From Marivivens sp. LCG002 (GTDB taxonomy: Bacteria > Pseudomonadota > Alphaproteobacteria > Rhodobacterales > Rhodobacteraceae): DNA of 64,000 bases. Position 1 is the first letter of the stretch. The number at the start of each line of letters is the position of its first letter. The DNA lies in the NCBI RefSeq assembly GCF_030264275.1, contig NZ_CP127165.1, forward strand, positions 2,781,501-2,845,500, in the 5' to 3' direction. The notes below the pieces were generated by a model, which saw only the letters and a program-made list of their open reading frames with translations, was not told the origin of the DNA and did not search any database. Shown in pieces: positions 57,389 through 64,000 of this stretch. The position numbers were made by a program, and so were the translations under genes.

Positions 57389-58217
57389 TCAGGAACTTGA
57401 AGCTTCTATCGTGGTGAAGGCTGGGTATACGTTTACGGGCATTCGCCACGTCTGCCAAATCCAAATCGAGATACAACGTGCCGCAGGCTTCGCCGATGTC
57501 GGCGAGCACCTCGCCCCAAGGCGAAATGGCCATCGTATGCCCATAAGTCGAGCGCTTTTTGCCTTTGCCTGTTCTGTGCGTCCCCGTTTGAGCAGAAGCG
57601 AGCACGTAGCAGCCCGTTTCGATTGCACGTGCCCGAAGCAGGGTTTCCCAATGCGCCTTTCCGGTTTGTGGGGAAAAAGCGGCGGGAACCAAAAGGACTT
57701 CTGCACCCGCTTGCGCAAGTGCACGATAAAGATAGGGAAAGCGCAAATCGTAGCAAATAGTCAGGCCGAGGACGCCAAACGGGGTCCGACAGATCGTCGC
57801 CGTTTCCCCAGGACGATAGCCCGAGGACTCACGATAGGTTTCGCTGTCGCTCACTTCGGCGTCGAACATATGGATTTTGTCATAGCGGGCTTGGATTTCC
57901 CCGCTTGGATCGATCACAAAAGACCGATTGGCAAAACGTCCATCCTGATCACCCGTTTTGAGCGCCAGAGACCCAAGCGAAAGCCACACGCCCGATGCCT
58001 TCGCTTCGCGTCTCATATGGGCTAGAAACGGATCGTTTTCCTCCAGACACAAGATTTCGGACTGATGGTCACGATCCATCGAAACGATGTTTGATACTTC
58101 GGGCGTCAGGACAAATCCTGCACCGTTTCCGGCAGCCTCACGGATCGCAGAGGACACCATTTCAGCGTTCTCCATCGGATCATCCGAGGATGTTATCTGG
58201 ATGAGCGCGGCTTTCAC
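57381..58217 (-). CDS. Carbon-nitrogen hydrolase (nitrilase superfamily, Nit-like)
   Basis: 278 residues. The Glu-Lys-Cys triad is in VLTPEVSN, RYDKIHMFD and LTICYDLRFPYLYRAL. The sequence fits the Nit1/Nit2-type omega-amidase or deaminated-glutathione amidase group, which would match the glutaredoxin gene overlapping its start by four bases, though the substrate is inference. Confidence 0.88.
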   Translation of the reverse strand: MKAALIQITSSDDPMENAEMVSSAIREAAGNGAGFVLTPEVSNIVSMDRDHQSEILCLEENDPFLAHMRREAKASGVWLSLGSLALKTGDQDGRFANRSFVIDPSGEIQARYDKIHMFDAEVSDSETYRESSGYRPGETATICRTPFGVLGLTICYDLRFPYLYRALAQAGAEVLLVPAAFSPQTGKAHWETLLRARAIETGCYVLASAQTGTHRTGKGKKRSTYGHTMAISPWGEVLADIGEACGTLYLDLDLADVANARKRIPSLHHDRSFKFLND

Positions 58218-58468
58218 GCGAGAAGAGCGTCCAGTTTACCTTCATGCTCAAGCGCATAAAGGTCATCACAGCCGCCGACATGCACGTCGCCGATGAAAAT
58301 CTGTGGAACCGTGCGGCCTCCGTGCGAGCGCTCGGTCATTTCGATGCGGCGCTCGGGTTCGCGTGCGACGTTGATTTCAGTGAACTCAACGCCTTTTTGA
58401 ACGAGCAAGCGCTTGGCTGCGTGACAATAAGGACAAGTCGGGGTCGCATAGACTTCTACGGGTTTCAT
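58214..58468 (-). CDS. grxC: Glutaredoxin 3
   Basis: 84 residues. Active site CPYC in TPTCPYCHAAKRLL, cis-proline in GRTVPQIFIGD and GGCDDL at the glutathione-binding end. It is a dithiol glutaredoxin that reduces disulphides with glutathione in the cytoplasm. Confidence 0.95.
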   Translation of the reverse strand: MKPVEVYATPTCPYCHAAKRLLVQKGVEFTEINVAREPERRIEMTERSHGGRTVPQIFIGDVHVGGCDDLYALEHEGKLDALLA

Positions 58469-58495
58469 CTCAAATCCTCTTTGTTTGACTGGAAC

Positions 58496-59221
58496 CTATG
58501 CATTCTTGCCCGCTCGGGCCAGTGCCAAGACGAAAACTTCTTTTGCCCCAACGGACAAAAGCGCATTCGTCGCGCTGGAGAAAGTCGCGCCCGAAGTAAA
58601 AACATCGTCGACGAGCACAATTGAACGGCCTCTCACACTTGGGATCGCCTGATCCATGACCTCGATCGCACCACTCAGTGCCGTGAAACGCTCTACATCC
58701 GAAAGATCTTTGAGAATCGGGGTCGCCCTGACCCGCCGAAGCGCATCAAGCTGCATGTCGATACTGGTCTTTGCTGAAATGCCCTGCACCAGCAATGACG
58801 CTTGATTATAGCGGCGCGACCATCGCCGCTTCCAGAACAGCGGTATCGGGACAAGCAATGGGTCTTGGACATCGAGAGAGGCGAGTTTGCTGGCAAGAAT
58901 ACCGCTGAATGATCGGGCCAGTTCGGTCCGATCCGCGTATTTGAGCGCAAGAACGAGAGTTCGACTAAGGCCACCATAACGTGTTGCGGAGGCACCACGC
59001 ACCCAAGGTCTTGGATAGGAAAGACAGTGATCGCATACCTCGATACCGCCATCCGATTGCCCCTTGAGCGGTGCACCACAGAAATGACAGGCAAGCCCGA
59101 TTATGACCCCAAGCTCACTCCAGCATTTGCCACAAAATCCAAACTCTTCAGACATCAGATCGTGACAACCGCTACATTCGGCAGGATAGATCCAACGAAC
59201 GGCACTTTGCAAAAGACGCAT
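58496..59221 (-). CDS. ComF-family phosphoribosyltransferase-like protein
   Basis: 241 residues. An N-terminal zinc-finger part with several CxxC pairs (CSGCHDL, CGKCW, CHFCGAPL, CDHC) precedes a phosphoribosyltransferase-like domain with the PRPP loop SIVLVDDVFTSGATF (about 205-220). ComF proteins are linked to DNA uptake in competent species; here the role is unproven. It overlaps nothing and diverges from the methyltransferase gene. Confidence 0.9.
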   Translation of the reverse strand: MRLLQSAVRWIYPAECSGCHDLMSEEFGFCGKCWSELGVIIGLACHFCGAPLKGQSDGGIEVCDHCLSYPRPWVRGASATRYGGLSRTLVLALKYADRTELARSFSGILASKLASLDVQDPLLVPIPLFWKRRWSRRYNQASLLVQGISAKTSIDMQLDALRRVRATPILKDLSDVERFTALSGAIEVMDQAIPSVRGRSIVLVDDVFTSGATFSSATNALLSVGAKEVFVLALARAGKNA

Positions 59222-59242
59222 GTTTCCCTATGTGATCGACCT

Positions 59243-60061
59243 ATGAACACTCCGCCCCAGCTCACCGATAGAAACGCCCTTCTCAAACACCGCGCTCGTG
59301 CAGCGCGGGCGCTCGAGACATTTCTGTTCGATCAGATCGCCGACGAAATGCATGAAAGGCTCCAAGAGGTTAACAGGCCGTTTACTCAGGTCGCGGTTGT
59401 CAGTGGATTCCCCGACTATTGGAGGACCCATTTTCCCGAAGCCGATCATATCCTTGACGAAGACGTAATTGCGATCGACTTGGGGAAATATGATCTCGTG
59501 GTCCACGCTATGGCGATGCACTGGGCCAATGATCCGGTTGGGCAATTGGTTCAGTCGCGGCGCGCGCTAAAGCCCGACGGGTTGCTTCTTGCTGTATTGT
59601 TCGGCGGAGAAACATTGAACGAGTTGCGTAGTGCGTTGGCCGAGGCCGAAATTGCTGTTCTCGGCGGACTTTCTCCACGGATCGCGCCCATGGCCGAAAT
59701 CCGTGACCTTGGCGGTCTCCTTCAACGGGCCGGCTTTGCGTTGCCCGTGGCGGACTCTTTGCCGCTCAAAGTCAGCTATGGCGATGTCTTTTCCCTCTTT
59801 CGGGATTTGCGCAATATGGGCGAAACGAATGCCCTACTCCAAAGACACAAGGGCACGATGCCACGTACTCTTTTTGCCAAGGCCGGGGATATTTATGCTC
59901 GGGCTTTTCAAGGTAAAGATGGCCGCCTCGAGGCGACTTTCGAGATCATTTTCCTTACCGGCTGGGCGCCCGACGACAGCCAGCAAAAACCGTTGCGTCC
60001 AGGTTCCGCTCAGGCGCGGCTCGCTGATGCTTTGGGTGCAGTTGAGAAGAAATTGGACTAG
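59243..60061 (+). CDS. SAM-dependent methyltransferase, BioC/NDUFAF5-like
   Basis: 272 residues from the ATG at 59243. RNALLKHRARAA and LFDQIADEMHERLQ at the N-terminus, DLVVHAMAMHWANDPVGQL and PDGLLLAVLFGGETL in the middle match the group of mitochondrial NDUFAF5 (complex I assembly hydroxylase/methyltransferase) homologues in alphaproteobacteria. The classical motif I (GxGxG) is not obvious, so the enzymatic class is uncertain. Starts 21 bases from the divergent comF start. Confidence 0.75.
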   Translation: MNTPPQLTDRNALLKHRARAARALETFLFDQIADEMHERLQEVNRPFTQVAVVSGFPDYWRTHFPEADHILDEDVIAIDLGKYDLVVHAMAMHWANDPVGQLVQSRRALKPDGLLLAVLFGGETLNELRSALAEAEIAVLGGLSPRIAPMAEIRDLGGLLQRAGFALPVADSLPLKVSYGDVFSLFRDLRNMGETNALLQRHKGTMPRTLFAKAGDIYARAFQGKDGRLEATFEIIFLTGWAPDDSQQKPLRPGSAQARLADALGAVEKKLD

Positions 60062-60125
60062 GTTACATTTGACCAAGCTGCAGCCAGCTTTATCTGGCTA
60101 ACCAAAAGAGGGATCGGACCAAATT

Positions 60126-61193
60126 ATGAAAGACTATCAGCTCACTGGTGCACCTGCAGTTTGCCCTGCCCACGCTCCAAAAGACCACCCCGCCGTCAGG
60201 CCAAGCAAGATTGGTGTCTTGATTGCGAACCTTGGGACTCCTGACGGCACCGATTATTTTTCAATGCGGCGCTATCTGAGTGAATTCCTCTCGGATCGAC
60301 GCGTTGTCGATTACTCTCCCTGGCTATGGCAGCCGCTTTTGCAGCTCATCATTCTTACCAGCCGCCCGTTCCGCTCGGGCGCGGCGTATCGCTCTATTTG
60401 GAACAACGAAGCCAACGAAAGTCCGCTTCTCACGATTACCAAAGACCAAACCCGCGCCATACGTTCGCACATCGAAGAGGCTTTTGGGGGAGAGGTTCTT
60501 GTCGATTATTGCATGCGCTACGGCAACCCCTCGACCGAGTCGAAAGTGCGCGAAATGGTCGAAGCAGGGTGCACCAAGATTCTGTTTTTCCCGCTCTATC
60601 CGCATTATGCGGGGGCAACGTCGGCGACTGCCGTCGATCAGTTCTTCCGTGCTTTGATGAAGGAAAAATGGCAACCGATCGTGCGCGTGGTCGAACCCTA
60701 CTTCGAAGATACAGCCTATATCGATGCTCTCGCGCAGTCTGTCGAACGGGCGTATGCGGCAGCCGAGACCAAGCCGGATTTACTGGTATGTTCCTACCAT
60801 GGACTGCCTAAGCGGTATTTGATGGAAGGTGATCCCTATCACTGCCAATGCGTCAAAACGACAAGGCTTCTCAAGGAGCGGTTGGGCTGGGATGACAACC
60901 AAATTACTTCGACTTTCCAGTCGAAGTTCGGACCTGAGGAATGGCTCAAACCTTACACAGTCGAAGAGGTTGCGCGTCTCGCCGAAAAAGGAATCAAGAA
61001 CATTGCCGTCTGCGCCCCAGCATTTTCTGCGGATTGCATCGAGACGCTTGAAGAGATCAACGAAGAGATCAAGGAAAGCTTCATCCATGCGGGTGGCGAA
61101 AGCTTTACCTATATCCCGTGCCTCAATGATGATCCTGCGCATATTTCAGCGCTCACCGATCTTATCAAAAAGAACCTGCAAGGCTGGATCTGA
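60126..61193 (+). CDS. hemH: Ferrochelatase
   Basis: 355 residues. IGVLIANLGTPDG begins the chelatase fold; YCMRYGNPS, FPLYPHYAGATSA, CSYHGLPKRYL (catalytic His) and FSADCIETLEEI are family signatures. It inserts ferrous iron into protoporphyrin IX. It is followed by a strong terminator. Confidence 0.97.
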   Translation: MKDYQLTGAPAVCPAHAPKDHPAVRPSKIGVLIANLGTPDGTDYFSMRRYLSEFLSDRRVVDYSPWLWQPLLQLIILTSRPFRSGAAYRSIWNNEANESPLLTITKDQTRAIRSHIEEAFGGEVLVDYCMRYGNPSTESKVREMVEAGCTKILFFPLYPHYAGATSATAVDQFFRALMKEKWQPIVRVVEPYFEDTAYIDALAQSVERAYAAAETKPDLLVCSYHGLPKRYLMEGDPYHCQCVKTTRLLKERLGWDDNQITSTFQSKFGPEEWLKPYTVEEVARLAEKGIKNIAVCAPAFSADCIETLEEINEEIKESFIHAGGESFTYIPCLNDDPAHISALTDLIKKNLQGWI

Positions 61194-61227
61194 TCCGGCC
61201 TTTTCCGAGAAGCACAGAACACAAGCA

Positions 61228-61254
61228 AAAGGGCAGCGCGATGCGCTGCCCTTT
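61228..61254. terminator. Bidirectional terminator between hemH and the small secreted protein gene
   Basis: A 12-bp perfect stem (61228-61239 with 61243-61254, AAAGGGCAGCGC/GCGCTGCCCTTT) has a three-base loop, between convergent genes. The sequence leftward is T-rich on the minus strand. Confidence 0.9.
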
Positions 61255-61278
61255 CACAATCTAGAAACTTGCTAGCTA

Positions 61279-61464
61279 TTACTTGAGTTTGGTAGCAGCA
61301 AGGATAGCGAGCAGGATCAGCGGGATGATCAGGCCGGACGACGAAGAAGAAGCAGCTTCTTCTACAACTACGGGGGCCATTTCAACTACCGGTGCAGCCA
61401 TGCCACCAGCGAAAGCGGTGGAAGCGAGACCAGCGAGTACAGCAGCGATTGCGAGCTTTTTCAT
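61279..61464 (-). CDS. Small exported membrane-tail protein
   Basis: 61 residues from the ATG at 61464 (a start at 61488 is less likely). Residues 1-19 are a signal peptide (MKKLAIAAVLAGLASTAFA). A short acidic/Val/Pro/Ser linker follows, then a C-terminal hydrophobic helix (LIIPLILLAILAA) and TKLK. It probably sits in the inner membrane with a short periplasmic part. Family unknown to me; small proteins of this type beside hemH recur in Rhodobacteraceae. Confidence 0.7.
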   Translation of the reverse strand: MKKLAIAAVLAGLASTAFAGGMAAPVVEMAPVVVEEAASSSSSGLIIPLILLAILAATKLK

Positions 61465-61609
61465 AACATTTCTCCAGTATTCGCCCACGGCATTTTGTTG
61501 AGGACAGCCGTAGGCACCAAGACTTACCTCGTGACCCCCACTAACCTACAAATCTGGCGCTTTGCAAAGAAATTGAGAGTAGGGCACGTAAATATCTGCA
61601 CGGATGTGG

Positions 61610-62203
61610 TTAAATTAGCAACACTTGAGTGCCAACTTTCGTCAATTCAAAGAGTTGCGCGATGTGTTCGTTATACAAACCCACGCATCCATTCGAAGAG
61701 CGACGGCCGATTTTCCGCGTGTCATGCGTGCCGTGGATTCGGTAATACTGCCACGACAGATACAACGCATGCGTGCCGAGCGGATTCTCGGGTCCAGGAC
61801 CAATGTATTCCGGCCACTCGGGGTTTCGTTCCCGCATAGATGGTGTCGGACGCCACTCGGGGCCGACGACTTTGCGAACGATCTCGGTACGTCCCAGACG
61901 GGTCAGGTCTTCGGTGAGCGGAACGCTGGTCGGGAAAAGACGGTAGGTCGATTCATCCTCGGACCAGAAATGGAGAGCGCGGCTTTGGATATCGACGAGT
62001 ACCGCCCCATTTTTCAGAGAATCGAAATATGGATGCCAGTCGAGCGAGCGAAAGCTCGAGATGTTGCGACGCGTGGATTGCGAAATCTCGCCTTCGATCT
62101 CGGTCGAATTGTTGGCTTGCGCAAAAGCACCTGTTCCGACCGAAGCTGCAGCCGCGGCAACGAACATTCTGCGATTGATTTTCGGGGAAACGATTTTTGA
62201 CAC
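61610..62203 (-). CDS. L,D-transpeptidase (YkuD domain)
   Basis: 197 residues from a GTG at 62203 with CGGAG eight bases upstream. The N-terminus has INRRMFVAAAAASVGTGAFA, a signal peptide with paired arginines. The catalytic motif HGTHDTRKIGRRSSNGCVGL holds the His and Cys of the YkuD fold. It cross-links or anchors to peptidoglycan via meso-diaminopimelate. A 62-base AT-rich stretch follows before nothing else on this strand. Confidence 0.88.
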   Translation of the reverse strand: MSKIVSPKINRRMFVAAAAASVGTGAFAQANNSTEIEGEISQSTRRNISSFRSLDWHPYFDSLKNGAVLVDIQSRALHFWSEDESTYRLFPTSVPLTEDLTRLGRTEIVRKVVGPEWRPTPSMRERNPEWPEYIGPGPENPLGTHALYLSWQYYRIHGTHDTRKIGRRSSNGCVGLYNEHIAQLFELTKVGTQVLLI

Positions 62204-62364
62204 TGAACTGCTCCGGAGTTTTCCGTAAATTTGGACATTATTTACGCGCCTGTCGTTGTTACCGCAATTCAAACAAGCGTTAGATGATCCATTCTCCGCC
62301 GATGCCCATTTGCGCAGCCATGATCTTCTCGGTATTCATGCGGCAACTAATTGGGGTTTGATCC

Positions 62365-62880
62365 ATGAATCGTCGTAGTTTTCTTGTTGTATCCGGACTT
62401 TTTGCAGCAGCGGCCTGTGCGCCTGTGCCCAAAGGGCGCATCGGGCCCGACGGGAACCCTTTGCCGCAAGTTTACCGGATCAAGCCCGACATGGAAGCAG
62501 ACATCCAATACCGCATGCTTGACGGCATAAACGCACTTCGGGAAGTCGCAGGTGCTGCGCCGCTTCGTTTTGATTCCGGTCTGAATGCTGCCGCAGCCAC
62601 ACACTCTCGCGATATGGCGCTCCAGAACCGGCCTTGGCATTTCGGGTCTGACGGATCGTCACCGCTCGACCGTGCGCGCCGCGTCGGCTTTACGGGTTCA
62701 ATCCTTGGAGAGAATATCTCGGAAACATACGAAACCGAGATGGAAACCCTTGCTGCATGGCTCGAGCAAGAGGACACGCGCTCAGTTGTTCTTGATCGCA
62801 ACGCCACTTTGCTTGGATTTTCGTGGTATCAGGAACCTGCCGGCAAGATTTGGTGGACCCTCGTCACCGGCAGGTTCTAA
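62365..62880 (+). CDS. CAP/SCP-domain lipoprotein
   Basis: 171 residues. The signal peptide ends in a lipobox (AAAC, Cys about 18). The mature part is the CAP domain: LRFDSGLNAAAATHSRDMA, RARRVGFTGSILGENIS and WYQEPAGKIWWTLVTGR. Bacterial CAP (YkwD-like) proteins are envelope-associated; activity unknown. It lies between two L,D-transpeptidase genes. Confidence 0.85.
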   Translation: MNRRSFLVVSGLFAAAACAPVPKGRIGPDGNPLPQVYRIKPDMEADIQYRMLDGINALREVAGAAPLRFDSGLNAAAATHSRDMALQNRPWHFGSDGSSPLDRARRVGFTGSILGENISETYETEMETLAAWLEQEDTRSVVLDRNATLLGFSWYQEPAGKIWWTLVTGRF

Positions 62881-62887
62881 TGCCTGT

Positions 62888-63385
62888 TCAGGGATAGATG
62901 AAGATCGGCGTACCGTCCTTCACCATCGCATAAATCTCTTCGATCTCTTCGTTCGTCACCGCGATGCAGCCGGCGGTCCAATCATCTTTGCCGAGCTCGC
63001 TCTTAGGCGTTCCGTGGATGAAAATATCTCCGCCAGGTTTCTTGCCTTGAGAGCGCGCAAATTCGGCGTCTCGGGTGTTCGGATACGAAATCCCGAGTGA
63101 CAAATGATAAGCGGAACGCGGGTTGCGATGGCTGATTCGATAGGTGCCTTCGGGTGTTTTCCCATCGCCTTCGAACTGCTTGTGCCCCTCCGGGGTGAAG
63201 CCGAGTTCGAAATCATAGGCCTTTACCACGCTGTTCCCATTCATCAGGAACATGCGTCGATTCTCTTTCTGCACGACGATGCTCGTGATTTCTGGGCCTT
63301 TATAGGCGACAAACTTTGATGGTTTGCCGCAACTTGCGAGCCCGAGAAAAGCGACGAACGCCACCAAGATTTTTACAAGTTTCAT
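62888..63385 (-). CDS. L,D-transpeptidase lipoprotein (YkuD domain)
   Basis: 165 residues with a lipobox (LASC, Cys about 19). IVVQKENRRMFLMNG opens the YkuD domain, DGKTPEGTYRI and FIHGTP carry the conserved His region and DWTAGCIAVTNEEI the catalytic Cys. It is probably an outer-membrane-anchored peptidoglycan L,D-transpeptidase. Converges with the CAP gene, seven bases apart. Confidence 0.9.
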   Translation of the reverse strand: MKLVKILVAFVAFLGLASCGKPSKFVAYKGPEITSIVVQKENRRMFLMNGNSVVKAYDFELGFTPEGHKQFEGDGKTPEGTYRISHRNPRSAYHLSLGISYPNTRDAEFARSQGKKPGGDIFIHGTPKSELGKDDWTAGCIAVTNEEIEEIYAMVKDGTPIFIYP

Positions 63386-63457
63386 GTTTAGCTGCTCAAT
63401 TTTACCTTGCGCCCTCCTACATCAATTCAGAGGCCCGATCTATTGAAGAACAGCTGT

Positions 63458-64000
63458 TCACGAGCGTGTGAATGCACCTGCAATCTCGACGTGTGACGAC
63501 CAACGGAACTGATCGACGACGATCAACCGCTCAAGTTTCCACCCCGCATCGACAAGCGTCTTGGCGTCGCGTGCGAATGTAACGGGGTTACAAGATACCA
63601 TCGCGACAACGGGCACGGCGGAGCGTGTGATGGCTTCGATCTGGGCTTCGGCTCCTGCTCGAGGAGGATCAATCACGATCGCTTTGAAGCGCGCAAGTTC
63701 GTCAGGTTCCAACGGCCTGCGGAAAAGATCCCGCGTTTCGGTCGTCACAAGTTTGAGGCCGCTTGCCTCGCGCCAACCACGATCAAGAGCGGCGAGCATT
63801 TCACGAACGCCTTCGACCGCATGAACTTCTGCAGTTTTGGCGAGAGGAAGCGAAAAAGTTCCACAACCCGAAAACAAATCGATAACGCTCGGCGCTTTGC
63901 CGACGGTTTCGATGACAAAGGATTGAAGCGCCGCCTCACCCGCCTTGGTCGCCTGAAGGAATGAACCCGGCGGAGGAACGACACGCGCTGCTCCAAAACG
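63458..64000 (-). CDS. 23S rRNA (uracil-C5)-methyltransferase, RlmD/RumA-like (N-terminal part outside window)
   Basis: The frame stays open to the window end; 180 residues are present. VPPPGSFLQATKAGEAAL, DLFSGCGTFSLPLA (SAM motif I), VIDPPRAGAE and MVSCNPVTFARD (catalytic Cys in SCNP) and the final SSHVEIAGAF are RNA uracil-methyltransferase signatures. The spacing is closest to RlmD or a TrmA-like paralogue of alphaproteobacteria. The N-terminal TRAM/iron-sulphur region lies beyond base 64000. Confidence 0.92.
   Translation of the reverse strand, partial: RFGAARVVPPPGSFLQATKAGEAALQSFVIETVGKAPSVIDLFSGCGTFSLPLAKTAEVHAVEGVREMLAALDRGWREASGLKLVTTETRDLFRRPLEPDELARFKAIVIDPPRAGAEAQIEAITRSAVPVVAMVSCNPVTFARDAKTLVDAGWKLERLIVVDQFRWSSHVEIAGAFTRS

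Overview
The window is a chromosomal stretch of an alphaproteobacterium, most probably a marine-type Rhodobacteraceae (Roseobacter group). The basis is the gene content and order: rimP-nusA-ylxR/L7Ae-infB, lptC-lptA-lptB-hpf-ptsN, dnaK-dnaJ-radC, a ferrochelatase followed by a tiny secreted protein, a PBP-OmpA fusion protein and IalB-like proteins. Genus and species cannot be fixed from the sequence alone. No rRNA gene, complete tRNA gene or CRISPR array is present.

Bases 1-7008 are an accessory island of visibly lower G+C. It starts with the C-terminal end of a tyrosine integrase and ends with a 3' fragment of a tRNA-Leu(CAG) gene at 6944-7000. Inside it two 958-bp inverted repeats (1778-2735 and 6051-7008) flank 3.3 kb, and each arm carries the same outward-facing tRNA-Leu 3' fragment and the same decayed gene. 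The module between the arms encodes a secreted three-repeat peptidoglycan-binding protein and a 500-aa protein with motifs A, B and C of single-subunit (family A / T7-like) polymerases. I regard this polymerase-bearing, inverted-repeat module as the best candidate for an undescribed system.

Bases 7254-14010 hold a two-partner secretion locus: a 1564-aa TpsA exoprotein, an IalB-like periplasmic protein and a TpsB transporter with altered signature motifs. Bases 14044-21433 are a maltose/maltodextrin locus, with regulator-malK-amylase diverging from malE-malF-malG around a LacI-type palindrome. Bases 21566-25328 are RNase D, lptC-lptA-lptB, hpf and ptsN.

Bases 25329-35689 are a polysaccharide region. 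One long leftward run contains cysQ, galU, galE, four glycosyltransferases and a two-domain sulfotransferase, next to a rightward capsule-type ABC permease. Together they suggest a sulfated or otherwise decorated surface glycan. Bases 35786-39870 are dnaK-dnaJ-radC behind a heat-shock-type promoter. Bases 39862-42507 hold a PBP-OmpA fusion and an unknown envelope protein. Then come secA, a parvulin isomerase, argJ, mutT and the infB-ylxR-nusA-rimP operon on the minus strand.

The remainder (53596-64000) holds an oligopeptide-type binding protein, proline iminopeptidase, ubiG, a comF-grxC-nitrilase-marR run, a methyltransferase, hemH, and a small cell-wall group (two L,D-transpeptidases and a CAP lipoprotein). 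It closes with a 23S rRNA uracil methyltransferase cut by the window end. Apart from the island, genes are tightly packed and no gene-free stretch exceeds 300 bases.
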